Shown here one piece after another: positions 43,885-54,013 of a stretch of DNA of 64,000 bases. The notes under the pieces were generated by a model that was not told where the DNA came from, ran no database searches, and worked only from the letters and a program-made list of their open reading frames with translations. Source of the DNA: Dyadobacter fanqingshengii (GTDB lineage: Bacteria > Bacteroidota > Bacteroidia > Cytophagales > Spirosomataceae). A program made the position numbers and the translations under genes. Location: assembly GCF_023822005.2 (NCBI RefSeq), contig NZ_CP098806.1, positions 3,658,001 to 3,722,000 of the forward strand, given 5' to 3'. Positions within the stretch are counted from its first letter, which is position 1. Each line of letters begins with the position of its first letter.

Positions 43885-46071
43885 ATGACAACTTGGTTAT
43901 CAAAATGCTTCTGCCTTGTGTTAATCAGTATGCTGGCACTTTCATCTACGTATACAAATGCAATTGACCCCATCCGTTTTTCAATAAGTACATCGGCCAC
44001 AGAAGTTTTGGTCAATGAAGAATTTGAAATCAAGATCAAGGCAGATCTCTTAAATATTCCTACCAATACAGTTTACGTTTTCGAAAGTGCCCGAGCATTT
44101 CGCTTAAAAGTGATCCTGCCGGAAGGATTTCGGCAAACCGGAGGATCTTTTAATGACTTTATTGAAGGCGAATTGAGCGGTAACAAGCCTTCCGCTTTTT
44201 ACACAATCAAAGGAAAATTTGTGAGTGCCGAGAGATCTGGTGTCTTCCAGCTGCTCAGAAGCCATAAGTCTGCAAACAGTGCCAGCCAGTTCGTCGAGGT
44301 GGACAGGCTTTCGTTCGGCATGACCGAGGGCTTGCCGGAAGGAGCGGCAAATGCCCGCATCGCACTCGCAGGAACCGTGTCATATGTCCCTTACCTCAGT
44401 ATGTCGGCCCTGAGATCCATTGCGGATACTGCCACCAGCGTTTTCATCACAGATCAGGGCGGAGCCGGAATTTTCAAGCATAACCCGTCCTCGACCAAAG
44501 CGGATGATGGCGCCCTGACAATCATTACGTCGGGCAAAAGATATGAACGCGTTTACTCGGGCCCGGTAAATGTTGAGTGGTTCGGTGTAGTCGGTGACGG
44601 GGCGACAGACAATACTGTGGCGTTACAAGCAATGCTTGACAGAGCGGATATCAGCAGCATCTACTTCCCAAAACCAGCCGTATCTTATCGGATTAAAAGA
44701 TTGAACCTACGCTCAAACAAAACGCTCATCCTAGATGAGGGTACTATTGTTGAGGGGCTTGGCACTTTGGGCGCTGAGGAAAGAATGATCATGATGAACA
44801 ATGTGCAAAATATATCCATAAAAGGAACCAATGTTGTTTTTAAAGATCAAAAAGCGAAATATACCAGTGGAGAACAGCGGCATATCTTTGCCATGCTGGG
44901 TGTGACAAATGTTACTATCGAAGGCGTTGCTGCAAACAACAGCGGTGGAGACGGTTTTTACATCGGAGTGAGCACCACGCAGAAATTCTCGGAAAATGTT
45001 AGACTGATCAACGTTAGCGCCGACAATAACAGACGGCAGGGTCTTTCAATTGTTTCAGGTAAGAACATTGAAGTTGTTAGTTCGGTATTTTCGAATTCAA
45101 ACGGCACTGCTCCGAATGCCGGGATTGACATTGAACCCAACAATCCTGACGAATTTCTGGAAGGCATCCGCATCACGAACCCGACCACAAGAAACAACGC
45201 CGGCGGCGGCATAGTGATACTTATTGATGATTTCAAGGGAACAAATCGCGTGGTAGACATTACCATTACCAATCATAATGATGACGGCAGCGTGTACGGG
45301 GCCTATGTTTCCAGGGCAACCGGCGCTATTGCAGGAACCATTACGTTTCATAGTCCGGTTTGGAAAAATAATCGTGCAAATGGCTTTTGTGCCAGCAATT
45401 ACAGTTCGAACGCCTGCACTCTTCTGGTGAATGATCCCACGGTAATCAACTGCAACGTGGCTGGGTCGACTCACGCCGTGTTTGGCTCGGCAATACTGGT
45501 ATATCGTGAAGCTAGTGCATTGGGTGACGCGAATGTTGGCAACGTTCATATTATCCGGCCCAGGGTCCAGGATACCAGGAGCCCCAGAAAAATTGTTTCT
45601 GCATTTGCATTTGAAGACATTTCAAAAAAAGGGGCTGTTAAAAATTGCAGTCTCATAGACCCTGTAACGCTGGATGGCCTTGACGTCTTGAAATATGTAC
45701 ATTTTGCCGTTTTGGAAAATTTGGCACTATCCGACAAGCACGAGAAACTGACTTTTGACATTGCCCAGGCGAACAGAACCCTTACGTATGGCTTTTACAA
45801 AAGAGTATTCCATAACGCAACTTCAACCGGACTAAGGACCATTTCACTGAACGGTTTGCCCGCTAACTATCCTGAAATAACTTTTGAAGTTCGGAACGGA
45901 CAGATTTTGCGCCTCATACCACACGTAAATGATAACATTTTGCCGCTTTCGGCCAATAATGGTAAGTATATCCAATGCAATGTCGTGGGCAGTAAAATTA
46001 CGCTTCGCAAAACCACTACAAATTCATGGCAGGTGAAGGAGATGATCGGAACCTGGACAGTGCAGCCTTGA
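43885..46071 (+). CDS. Secreted beta-helix (pectate-lyase-like) protein 2 with N-terminal Ig-like domain
   Basis: 728 residues from the ATG at 43885; a TTG at 43858 overlaps the promoter element and is rejected. The signal peptide is [18 protein letters not shown]. Residues about 30-170 form a beta-rich, Ig/cohesin-like domain. The motif [20 protein letters not shown] (near residue 231) opens a pectate-lyase-3-like helix with repeated Asn-rich turns ([19 protein letters not shown]). It ends with a small beta domain. It has its own promoter, unlike most of the locus. It may cleave, epimerise or bind the polysaccharide; the family cannot be fixed by eye. Confidence 0.82.
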   Translation: MTTWLSKCFCLVLISMLALSSTYTNAIDPIRFSISTSATEVLVNEEFEIKIKADLLNIPTNTVYVFESARAFRLKVILPEGFRQTGGSFNDFIEGELSGNKPSAFYTIKGKFVSAERSGVFQLLRSHKSANSASQFVEVDRLSFGMTEGLPEGAANARIALAGTVSYVPYLSMSALRSIADTATSVFITDQGGAGIFKHNPSSTKADDGALTIITSGKRYERVYSGPVNVEWFGVVGDGATDNTVALQAMLDRADISSIYFPKPAVSYRIKRLNLRSNKTLILDEGTIVEGLGTLGAEERMIMMNNVQNISIKGTNVVFKDQKAKYTSGEQRHIFAMLGVTNVTIEGVAANNSGGDGFYIGVSTTQKFSENVRLINVSADNNRRQGLSIVSGKNIEVVSSVFSNSNGTAPNAGIDIEPNNPDEFLEGIRITNPTTRNNAGGGIVILIDDFKGTNRVVDITITNHNDDGSVYGAYVSRATGAIAGTITFHSPVWKNNRANGFCASNYSSNACTLLVNDPTVINCNVAGSTHAVFGSAILVYREASALGDANVGNVHIIRPRVQDTRSPRKIVSAFAFEDISKKGAVKNCSLIDPVTLDGLDVLKYVHFAVLENLALSDKHEKLTFDIAQANRTLTYGFYKRVFHNATSTGLRTISLNGLPANYPEITFEVRNGQILRLIPHVNDNILPLSANNGKYIQCNVVGSKITLRKTTTNSWQVKEMIGTWTVQP

Positions 46072-46144
46072 TGCTTTAACCGCGAGCAAGACAACTTCCA
46101 TAACATTTTTACATCAAAGGCAACCGATTTTTCCGCGTATCAAC

Positions 46145-46152
46145 TATTTTTG
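46145..46152 (+). promoter_or_regulatory. Candidate -7 element upstream of the UDP-sugar dehydrogenase
   Basis: TATTTTTG matches TAnnTTTG, 29 bases before the ATG at 46181. No clear -33 TTG is seen. It overlaps the palindrome at 46150-46166. Confidence 0.4.
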
Positions 46153-46166
46153 TCAATTATTGACAA
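46150..46166. promoter_or_regulatory. Candidate operator palindrome
   Basis: TTGTCAATTATTGACAA has perfect 7-bp arms around a 3-base centre and overlaps the end of the -7 element, where a repressor could block transcription start. The regulator is unknown. Confidence 0.35.
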
Positions 46167-46180
46167 TTATAACAGACTAT

Positions 46181-47446
46181 ATGCACCTAGAAAATAAGAC
46201 AATTTGTGTAATCGGCCTTGGTTATGTGGGCCTGCCTCTCGCAGTTGAATTTGGTAAAATTTTTGAAACAATAGGGCTTGACATTGATCAGCAAAGAATT
46301 AGTGAACTCGTTAATCATTTTGATCGAACACTTGAAGTTGATTCCGACGGTTTAAAAGCTGCCGCAAAATTGAGGTTCACCTCAGACCCGAGCGAGATTC
46401 AAAAAGCCTCAATCTTCATCATCACAGTTCCAACCCCGGTTGACCAATTTAACAACCCCGATCTCACTCCTGTCAGAAAAGCCACGGAAACTGTTGCACG
46501 AAATTTAAAAGTAGGTGACATTGTCATCTATGAATCAACGGTTTACCCTGGTGTCACGGAAGATTACTGTGTTCCGATCCTCGAAAAAATTTCCGGGTTG
46601 ACATTTAATCAGGATTTTTTCTGCGGTTATTCTCCGGAAAGGATCAATCCAGGCGACAAGCACCACACTTTAACCAAAATCAGAAAGGTAACTTCCGGAT
46701 CAACTCCCGAGATCGCAGAAGAAGTAAATAATTTATACGGCGCTATCATTACTGCGGGCACATTCAAGGCGTCAAGCATCAAGGTTGCCGAATCTGCCAA
46801 AGTGATAGAAAATGCGCAGCGCGACATCAACATTGCCTTTGTAAACGAACTCGCGAAGATCTTCAACTTGCTGAAAATTGATACGAGCGAAGTGCTGGAA
46901 GCAGCTGGAACAAAATGGAACTTTCTTCCTTTCAAACCGGGGCTGGTAGGCGGGCACTGCATTGGTGTAGACCCGTTTTATCTGGCGCAAAAGGCTAAGG
47001 AAGTTGGTTACCACCCCGAAATCATTCTGGCCGGCCGAAGGTTGAATGATTCCATGGGCTCGTATGTTGCTACCCAGTTTATCAAACTGCTTATACAAAG
47101 TGAACGTAAAATAAAAGGCCAGGATGTGCTGGTTCTCGGAATTACTTTCAAAGAAAACTGCCCGGACATCCGCAATAGCAGAGTAATAGACATTATCAGA
47201 GAACTGGAATCTTACGAAATGAATGTTCATGTTTATGATCCATGGGCCAACAAAGATGAAGTCCAGCATGAATACGGGATCACGTTAATCGATAATCTGG
47301 AAGAAATTGAAAAATATCAGGGCATCATCGCTGCCGTGGGGCACGACCAATTGCTTGATCTTCAAATACCCTCAGGAGAAAATGGCCCGATCGTTTACGA
47401 TGTAAAAGGAATATTTCCGAAAGAAAAAATGTACGCCAGGCTGTAA
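46181..47446 (+). CDS. UDP-N-acetylglucosamine/galactosamine 6-dehydrogenase (WbpO/TviB type)
   Basis: 421 residues from the ATG at 46181. UDP-glucose/GDP-mannose dehydrogenase family with the NAD motif [30 protein letters not shown], and the catalytic C260 in [12 protein letters not shown]. The sequence NPDLTPV and the [10 protein letters not shown] stretch fit the TviB/WbpO branch acting on UDP-HexNAc. It yields UDP-GalNAcA or UDP-GlcNAcA. The epimerase gene follows. Confidence 0.9.
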   Translation: MHLENKTICVIGLGYVGLPLAVEFGKIFETIGLDIDQQRISELVNHFDRTLEVDSDGLKAAAKLRFTSDPSEIQKASIFIITVPTPVDQFNNPDLTPVRKATETVARNLKVGDIVIYESTVYPGVTEDYCVPILEKISGLTFNQDFFCGYSPERINPGDKHHTLTKIRKVTSGSTPEIAEEVNNLYGAIITAGTFKASSIKVAESAKVIENAQRDINIAFVNELAKIFNLLKIDTSEVLEAAGTKWNFLPFKPGLVGGHCIGVDPFYLAQKAKEVGYHPEIILAGRRLNDSMGSYVATQFIKLLIQSERKIKGQDVLVLGITFKENCPDIRNSRVIDIIRELESYEMNVHVYDPWANKDEVQHEYGITLIDNLEEIEKYQGIIAAVGHDQLLDLQIPSGENGPIVYDVKGIFPKEKMYARL

Positions 47447-47517
47447 TAGCATGCCGGTATATTCATTAATAAACTTCAATTGCGTTTCTCAGTATACATT
47501 TCGCCGTTTTGTATCCC

Positions 47518-48510
47518 ATGACTTTCAATAAATATCATCAGCAGGATATCTCATCCTCCAAGTTTTTAGTAACCGGAGGTGCCGGGTTTATCGGCTCAAA
47601 TATCGTCGCTTATCTTGTTCATTATCAAGCAGCCAAGATTGTTGTCCTGGATAATTTGTCAACCGGTTATCTGGAAAACATTGCTGAATTTATAAACAAC
47701 GGTCAGGTTCAATTCATTGAAGGGGACATCCGGGATTACAAAACCTGCACAGAGGCCATGCAGGGAATTGATTTTGTTTTGCATGAAGCAGCTCTCGGTT
47801 CGGTTCCGAGAAGTATCAATGACCCTATTACTACCAATGATGTCAATATCAGCGGCTTCCTGAATGTATTGCAAGCTGCCAAAGAAGCCGGAGTAAAAAG
47901 AATGGTATACGCTGCATCGTCATCCACTTATGGCGACAGCCCTTCGCTGCCCAAACAGGAAGCGATCATTGGAAATCCTTTATCGCCTTATGCGGTCACC
48001 AAATATGTGAACGAACTTTATGCAGATGTTTTTTCCCGCACTTACCAGTTCCATAGCATTGGCCTGAGGTATTTCAATGTTTTTGGGCCAAAACAAAACG
48101 TTAATGGGCCATATGCCGCAGTAATTCCGTTATTTATAACTCAAATTTTGAATGGGGAAAGACCTGTGATCAATGGTGACGGACTTACCTCAAGAGACTT
48201 TACATTCGTATCAAATGTGGTTCAGGCCAATATTAAGGCGCTGCTTACAGACAACATTGTGAAGCATGAAGTTTTTAATGTGGCCTGCAACGAGCAAACT
48301 TCACTGACTCAACTGGTATCTGCCATTACTGAAAATCTGGGCAGCTCACTGGAACCCATTTACAAGCCGGAAAGAAAAGGAGATGTAAAGCATAGCCTCG
48401 CCGATATTTCAAAAGCCAGCAATCAATTGCATTATCAACCTGAAATCCTGTTTAAAGATGGCTTGAAGGAAACCATTACGTATTTTCAAGAATTGATTGG
48501 CGCGTCCTGA
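47518..48510 (+). CDS. UDP-N-acetylglucosamine 4-epimerase (WbpP/TviC type)
   Basis: 330 residues from the ATG at 47518. Extended SDR with VTGGAGFIGSNIV, LHEAALGSVPRSI, SSSTYGDSP and the catalytic Tyr/Lys in SPYAVTKY. The AALGSVPRS motif is typical of WbpP/TviC HexNAc epimerases. With the dehydrogenase it gives UDP-GalNAcA from UDP-GlcNAc. The two genes are in the same order as in Vi-antigen-type pathways. Confidence 0.92.
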   Translation: MTFNKYHQQDISSSKFLVTGGAGFIGSNIVAYLVHYQAAKIVVLDNLSTGYLENIAEFINNGQVQFIEGDIRDYKTCTEAMQGIDFVLHEAALGSVPRSINDPITTNDVNISGFLNVLQAAKEAGVKRMVYAASSSTYGDSPSLPKQEAIIGNPLSPYAVTKYVNELYADVFSRTYQFHSIGLRYFNVFGPKQNVNGPYAAVIPLFITQILNGERPVINGDGLTSRDFTFVSNVVQANIKALLTDNIVKHEVFNVACNEQTSLTQLVSAITENLGSSLEPIYKPERKGDVKHSLADISKASNQLHYQPEILFKDGLKETITYFQELIGAS

Positions 48511-48540
48511 TCATTGCTGATGTAACAGCAGCACACCTAG

Positions 48541-49710
48541 ATGAACAAAATCAAATTACTTAGAATAACCACTGAAACTTATTCGCTACGTATATTACTC
48601 AAAGGACAATTGAGATATATGTCGGAAAATGGAATGGATGTGTATATGTCCAGCACGCCCGACAAACACGTGGCGGATATGGAGGAAAGCCAGAAGGCGC
48701 GCTTTTATCCGCTTCACCTTTCCAGGGAGCTGACGCCGTTTAAAGATCTGATCGCCTTGTATAACACCATTCGGTTGATCAGGAAAATCAAGCCTCAGAT
48801 TGTCCATACACATTCTCCCAAAGCTGGAATTATTGGAATGCTTGCAGCATATATTTGCAATGTTCCGCTCAAAATGCACACCGTCGCCGGCTTGCCGCTG
48901 ATGGAAGTGACGGGCCCAAAAAGGAAGCTGCTCAACTTTGTAGAGTCTTTGACTTACTGGTGCGCAGACTGGGTTCTGCCTAATTCCCAGGAGCTCAAAC
49001 AATTCATTCTGGACAACAACCTGAGTTCAGATAAATCAAAAGTGAGCGTGCTGGGAAACGGCAGCAGCAATGGTATCGACTTGGAATACTTTTCTGTGAA
49101 TCCAAGCCTGCTGGCAGAAAGCCGCGATTTCAGGGAACAACATGGCATCGGCGAGCACGACATTGTACTAGCCTTTATGGGACGGCTCGCCAATTATAAG
49201 GGTGTTAACGAATTGGTAAAAGCATTTCAAATTCTTCAGCAGCACCATAATAACCTCAAACTCATTCTGATCGGCGCCCCGGAGGATCTGAATCCGTTAG
49301 AAGAAGCCACCGATAGCGAGATCGTTAATAACAAATCTATCATAGCAGTCGGGCACCAAAACGATGTGCGAAAATTTCTGGTCAGTTCAAATATATTCGT
49401 GTTTCCAAGCTACAGAGAAGGTTTCCCCCAAGCCCTTTTGCAAGCAAGCGCAATGGGCATTCCATGCATAGCAACCAACATTAATGGCTGCAATGAAATG
49501 ATTGAGGATGGGAAAACCGGAATTCTGATTCAGCCCAAAAGCGTCCAAGCGATTGTAGAAGCATGCGAAAAATTGATAGAAAATCGCCAGGTCAGCGAAA
49601 GGATGGGAATGTTAGCGCAACAATTTGTGCTTAGAAATTTTGAACAGCAGCAGTTATGGAAAGCGATTCATTCATTTTATAATTCAAAATCAACGGCCCA
49701 AAAGCGTTGA
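48541..49710 (+). CDS. Glycosyltransferase family 4 (PglA-like)
   Basis: 389 residues. GT-B fold with THSPKAGIIGMLAAY, HTVAGLPLMEVTGPKRK, GNGSSNGIDLEYF and the donor motif YREGFPQALLQASAMGIPC. The HTVAGLP and GNGSSNGID motifs occur in transferases that add the second sugar to undecaprenyl-PP-HexNAc in Bacteroidota. It sits directly upstream of the initiating phosphoglycosyl transferase, fitting that job. Confidence 0.92.
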   Translation: MNKIKLLRITTETYSLRILLKGQLRYMSENGMDVYMSSTPDKHVADMEESQKARFYPLHLSRELTPFKDLIALYNTIRLIRKIKPQIVHTHSPKAGIIGMLAAYICNVPLKMHTVAGLPLMEVTGPKRKLLNFVESLTYWCADWVLPNSQELKQFILDNNLSSDKSKVSVLGNGSSNGIDLEYFSVNPSLLAESRDFREQHGIGEHDIVLAFMGRLANYKGVNELVKAFQILQQHHNNLKLILIGAPEDLNPLEEATDSEIVNNKSIIAVGHQNDVRKFLVSSNIFVFPSYREGFPQALLQASAMGIPCIATNINGCNEMIEDGKTGILIQPKSVQAIVEACEKLIENRQVSERMGMLAQQFVLRNFEQQQLWKAIHSFYNSKSTAQKR

Positions 49711-49963
49711 AGAAAAAAAATAAAAAAGCAATCTGCACGTCAGTATAAATCAAGCACACCTATCTTTATGAAATACTTAACGACCCCTCCCTTCCATAAT
49801 TCATCCAATTCAATGTGCCGCGTTGGCTTGAATTATAGGCCTTAAAATAGCTGAAACGCACCGGACGTTCACTATAGTACGCTAATTGTTTCAAATTAAG
49901 AAATTTTAGGTTATAATTGCATTCTTTTTGCACACGCTTTTAATTTACTATTGCCGCACACAT
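49711..49963 (+). other. 253-bp gap before the initiating transferase gene
   Basis: AT-rich DNA with no coding frame. A loose promoter-like TATAATTG sits about 45 bases before the ATG at 49964, preceded by TTG 20-odd bases upstream. One mismatch from the -7 consensus makes this weak. Confidence 0.3.
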
Positions 49964-50965
49964 ATGGATCAAACTTCTGTTTCTAATCGAAAGTACGTAC
50001 ATCGATTGTTAAGCAAAAATGCTTCTACCGATGAAATTCTGATTATCACAAGTTATGACTATTTTCTTCAGAAGTACGATCTCAAACTTCTGCGACAGAT
50101 TTACAGGGAGATCATTCTGGTTCCACATACCGCAGACGATGACTATCTGATCAATTATACTGTAAGGCCTTTACTGGACAAATTTGAAAAAGTCCATCTT
50201 GTCACCAATCCACATTACGACAAGCGGAATAAGGTCATTTACGAACTGGTAATCCGTAAAAACAAGTCGATCAGGATCACAACGGTTTACGACTTTTGCG
50301 AAAAAAATTTAAAGAAGGTTTACATTCCTGAGGACATTTCGGAATTGAATCCGAACATTACGGATATGCCGGCTTTCGGCAAAAGAGTCAGATATCCAAA
50401 AAAGATCATCGATGTCTCCATATCAATCATTCTTTTCCTGCTGACACTCCCACTCTGGATCCTGAGTTATTTCCGGATCAAACTCCAGTCTCCGGGCCCT
50501 GTTTTCTATTATCAGGAAAGGGTTGGCATGGACAACAAATCATTCAAATGTATCAAGTTTCGGTCTATGGCACTGGATGCCGAGTCCAATGGTGCAACAT
50601 TCTCCAAGAAAAACGATTCCAGAACATTCTCATACGGGTCATTTATGAGAATGAGCCGGATTGACGAGCTTCCACAGATCATTAATATATTCAAAAGAGA
50701 CCTATCACTCATAGGTCCCAGGCCGGAAAGACAGGTTTTCACAGAAACATTTGACGAGCTGATTCCTTACTACAACAGCAGGCATGCTATTAAACCCGGA
50801 ATCACGGGCTACGCCCAAGTAATGTATTCCTACGGAGCAGGCGTCTTCGATGCGCGCCATAAGTTGATGTATGACCTTTATTACATTAAAAACTGGTCGT
50901 TGTATCTGGAATTGAAAATTATCCTGCTCACGGCCGTTGTTATTTTCGGTAAGAGAGGACGCTAG
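49964..50965 (+). CDS. Initiating sugar transferase (polyprenyl-phosphate phosphoglycosyl transferase)
   Basis: 333 residues from the ATG at 49964. Residues 1-130 are a soluble alpha/beta domain without the usual membrane helices. One hydrophobic segment (about 134-158, ISIILFLLTLPLWILSYF) precedes the bacterial sugar transferase domain (SPGPVFYYQERVG, FKCIKFRSM, catalytic RIDELPQ with the Asp-Glu pair, SLIGPRPERQVF, PGITGYAQV). It starts the repeat unit by placing a sugar-1-phosphate on undecaprenyl phosphate. It resembles the short monotopic PGTs rather than full WbaP. Confidence 0.93.
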   Translation: MDQTSVSNRKYVHRLLSKNASTDEILIITSYDYFLQKYDLKLLRQIYREIILVPHTADDDYLINYTVRPLLDKFEKVHLVTNPHYDKRNKVIYELVIRKNKSIRITTVYDFCEKNLKKVYIPEDISELNPNITDMPAFGKRVRYPKKIIDVSISIILFLLTLPLWILSYFRIKLQSPGPVFYYQERVGMDNKSFKCIKFRSMALDAESNGATFSKKNDSRTFSYGSFMRMSRIDELPQIINIFKRDLSLIGPRPERQVFTETFDELIPYYNSRHAIKPGITGYAQVMYSYGAGVFDARHKLMYDLYYIKNWSLYLELKIILLTAVVIFGKRGR

Positions 50966-51005
50966 ATTAATTCCCGAATTGTTTTCCGCAGTTAAAAAGT
51001 TCTGC

Positions 51006-52421
51006 ATGAGGAATTTATTCTTAATGCTGCTACTTTATGTAGCAACGCAGGCAAGCGGTTTCTCTCAGGATTCAACATTACATTATTCTGCGGAAATCAA
51101 AGGCGCTCTGGCTTCCAAGCAAACACCATACTTATTTCATACAAATACCTACGGTGTAATACCAACAAACGGCTCGTTTGCGCTTGCCCAGGCCAGTTTT
51201 CATAAAGTCTATAGTCCGCATAATCCCCGCTTTTTCCAGTGGTCAGCCGGAGCTGAGTTGGTAGCGACGGCAAATAAGTCATCTTCAGTATTCTTTACAG
51301 ACCTTTTTGTAGCTGCCAAAGCCGGCCCTGTTGAGATTAGTATTGGACAACGTAAAGATTTTTATGGGTTGGGTGACAGTTTATTGACTACCGGAGCTGT
51401 TGCAATTTCTTCCAATGCAAGGCCCTATCCTAAAATTCAGATCTCCACGCCGCATTTCGTCAACATTATTCCTGGCAACGATATTATCACTTTCAAATTC
51501 TCCTATTCAGATGGATTGTTTGGACCGGCAAGATCAATTTACGGGAATGTAAGGACCGTGCCCGAAATATACCTTCATCATAAATCCATTTACCTGAAAC
51601 TCGGAAAGAAAAGCCACATTCTAAATCTTTTTGCTGGATTCAACCACCAGGTAATGTGGGGCGGAGAGGATAAGATTTTTTCCGGCGGGCTTAAACGGTC
51701 CGAAGCATATCGTTACGTCGTCCTTGGTAAGCCTTGGGCGGCTAGCAGGGTTGGGAATCATTTCGGGACGATTGACATCGGCATGCAATTACAAGGCAAA
51801 GCCTGGACCGCATTTTTGTATCGACAAAGCATTTATGAAGATGGCTCAATAGCAAACCTTTCCAACATTGCTGACGGACTGAACGGATTGAGGTTCAAAA
51901 GGAATAATCGCCAATATGACGGTCTTCAACTGAATACTGTGTTGCTGGAATACGTTTATACAAAATATCAGGGTGGGAACGTGTTTGACTTTATAACGGG
52001 CACGTTCGGCCGGGACAATTATTTTAACCATTACGTGTACAGCCAGGGTTGGTCATACAAAGGCAGAACGTTTGGAACTCCATTGATTGCTCCGCAACAC
52101 CTGATAAGAGACAAATTGAAAAGTTCTCCAAACCTCTTCACAGCGAACAACCGCCTGATCGCTTTTCACGCCGCAATTGAAGGCTCTTTCAACAAAGCAA
52201 CATTTCTATTAAAAGCCAGTCATTCCATCAATTCCGGGACTTATAACAAGCCATTTAGCAGTTCGATTAAACAGACGTCATTACTCGCACGGATCGAGAC
52301 ACCCCTAAAGTTTATAAACGAAAGTTATTTAAACCTATCTCTAGGCACGGATTTTGGACATTTTTATCCAAACAACACTGCTATTTTGATAGGATGGAGA
52401 AAATCCGGTTTTATCAGATAA
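51006..52421 (+). CDS. Wzi-like capsule assembly outer-membrane protein 1
   Basis: 471 residues from the ATG at 51006, which begins a signal peptide (LFLMLLLYVATQASGFSQ); the frame is open 23 codons further. It belongs to the capsule assembly Wzi family of beta-barrel proteins, with YLFHTNTYGVIP, NPRFFQWSAGAE, GQRKDFYGLGD, NHQVMWGGEDKI, GNHFGTIDI and FLYRQSIYEDGS. In E. coli, Wzi anchors capsule at the outer membrane. It is the first of three tandem paralogues. Confidence 0.88.
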   Translation: MRNLFLMLLLYVATQASGFSQDSTLHYSAEIKGALASKQTPYLFHTNTYGVIPTNGSFALAQASFHKVYSPHNPRFFQWSAGAELVATANKSSSVFFTDLFVAAKAGPVEISIGQRKDFYGLGDSLLTTGAVAISSNARPYPKIQISTPHFVNIIPGNDIITFKFSYSDGLFGPARSIYGNVRTVPEIYLHHKSIYLKLGKKSHILNLFAGFNHQVMWGGEDKIFSGGLKRSEAYRYVVLGKPWAASRVGNHFGTIDIGMQLQGKAWTAFLYRQSIYEDGSIANLSNIADGLNGLRFKRNNRQYDGLQLNTVLLEYVYTKYQGGNVFDFITGTFGRDNYFNHYVYSQGWSYKGRTFGTPLIAPQHLIRDKLKSSPNLFTANNRLIAFHAAIEGSFNKATFLLKASHSINSGTYNKPFSSSIKQTSLLARIETPLKFINESYLNLSLGTDFGHFYPNNTAILIGWRKSGFIR

Positions 52422-52468
52422 CTTTGGGAAATCAACTCAATCCCTTAATGAGTAATTTTTACATTTAA

Positions 52469-53911
52469 ATGCCGGTCCCACTCTTTCAGATGCGAGTCTG
52501 CCTTTTTGCCGTAATTATCTGTCTCGCGTTAAATGCTCACGCCCAAGACTCAACTATCTATTATAGAGCCAGCCTAATGTTGTCTGGCGCGACGGATCAA
52601 ACTCCTTTTTGGGCACATGCAAACCAGAATGGCAACATTCCCATGGACGGCAACTTTGGCATAGCCAATGCCGGTGTGTACAAAGTCTATAATCCACACA
52701 ACCCCAGAACTTTTCAATGGAGCGCTGGCATTCAGGGAATTGCAAGTTACGGAAAGTCAGGAAAGGCGTTTCTGTCTGATGCCTACATCGCAGGACGCGT
52801 CGGAAAATTGGAAATTTTGGCAGGACAGAAAAGCAATGTCGTAGGCCTGATGGACACCACGATGACATCTGGTTCGCTGTCGATGGCTGGAAATTCCCGG
52901 CCATTTCCCCGAGTACAAATATCAATTCCGGAATATCTTCCGCTCTATTTCACTAAAAATTTGGTGTCACTGAAATTCTCTTATTCCGAAGGCTATCTGG
53001 GAAGCAGCAGGCTTAACTATGGAATTGAAAGAGAAGTTTCATACACTTATTTTCACCAAAAATCATTGTATTTCCGATTTGGAAAACCCACTGACCGCCT
53101 GAACATTTACGTAGGTGCCAATCATCAGGCGATTTGGGGAGGAGAAGATAAGATAATCCCACTGTATAACTTGGAACCCCTGAAAGCATACTGGTATACA
53201 ATATCGGGGAAAACATTAAATTACAATAAGGTTGGCCATCATTTTGGCACCGTTGATCTCAGAGCTGAATGGCGCGGGAAAACATGGTCCTATTTTGTTT
53301 ACAGACAAAACATTTACGAGACAGGCTCGCTTTTCAGTATTATCAATTTTGACGATGGACTGAACGGGATCAGGGTAAAAAGGATCAAACCGCTGCCTGC
53401 CGGATCATCCCGGTTTGCATTCCAGAGTTTTTTACTGGAAGCCGTTGGCACGAACAGCCAGGTGAACAAATCACCACTATCAGGTCTGGCAATTTATGAA
53501 AAGGGTAATTATTACAATAGCTACATTTACCAACGCGGGTGGGCATATTTCAACCGTGGAATTGGCACGCCGTTGGCACCTTCATCTCAAATAACGCGAT
53601 CTTCGCTGCCCACCAATGCTTCTGAGTTTACTAATAATAACCGCTTTTGGGCGTTTCATACTGGTGTCACGGCCACATGGCTTAAAACGTATTTCGGCTT
53701 GAGAGGCACATATTCAAGGAATTCAGGCTCCTTACTAAGCCCTTTTGAATCGATGAAAGAGCAAATTTCCCTGTCACTTACGGCTGAGAGGAATCTTAAA
53801 TTATTAAACGGTTGCAGCGTATTTACCAACATTACTTCTGATTTTGGCCAGCTTTACCCAAATTCTCACGGCCTGATCATTGGTTTAAGGAAAAATGGAT
53901 TTTTGGATTAG
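52469..53911 (+). CDS. Wzi-like capsule assembly outer-membrane protein 2
   Basis: 480 residues with a signal peptide (cleavage near LNAHAQD); an ATG at 52490 is the other possible start. Same motifs as the first copy: PFWAHANQNGNIP, NPRTFQWSAGIQ, GQKSNVVGLMD, NHQAIWGGEDKI, GHHFGTVDL, FVYRQNIYETGS. The copies share family motifs but clearly differ, so duplication is old. It lies 47 bases downstream. Confidence 0.88.
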   Translation: MPVPLFQMRVCLFAVIICLALNAHAQDSTIYYRASLMLSGATDQTPFWAHANQNGNIPMDGNFGIANAGVYKVYNPHNPRTFQWSAGIQGIASYGKSGKAFLSDAYIAGRVGKLEILAGQKSNVVGLMDTTMTSGSLSMAGNSRPFPRVQISIPEYLPLYFTKNLVSLKFSYSEGYLGSSRLNYGIEREVSYTYFHQKSLYFRFGKPTDRLNIYVGANHQAIWGGEDKIIPLYNLEPLKAYWYTISGKTLNYNKVGHHFGTVDLRAEWRGKTWSYFVYRQNIYETGSLFSIINFDDGLNGIRVKRIKPLPAGSSRFAFQSFLLEAVGTNSQVNKSPLSGLAIYEKGNYYNSYIYQRGWAYFNRGIGTPLAPSSQITRSSLPTNASEFTNNNRFWAFHTGVTATWLKTYFGLRGTYSRNSGSLLSPFESMKEQISLSLTAERNLKLLNGCSVFTNITSDFGQLYPNSHGLIIGLRKNGFLD

Positions 53912-53965
53912 GACCGCTTTTTGATGTTGCTGATATGTCCAATATGAATAGCAAAAAGTTATACT

Positions 53966-53973
53966 TATTTTTG
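53966..53973 (+). promoter_or_regulatory. Candidate -7 element of the third wzi-like gene
   Basis: TATTTTTG fits TAnnTTTG, 40 bases before the ATG at 54014. The nearest TTG upstream is 26 bases away, so the -33 element is doubtful. Confidence 0.38.
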
Positions 53974-54013
53974 TCAGATGTCACATTATACACATTAAGA
54001 AAAAGCTGAGGGC

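Noticed and set aside
45097..45549. 150-codon minus-strand open frame
   Set aside because: It is antisense to the beta-helix region of the second beta-helix protein and has no family features.
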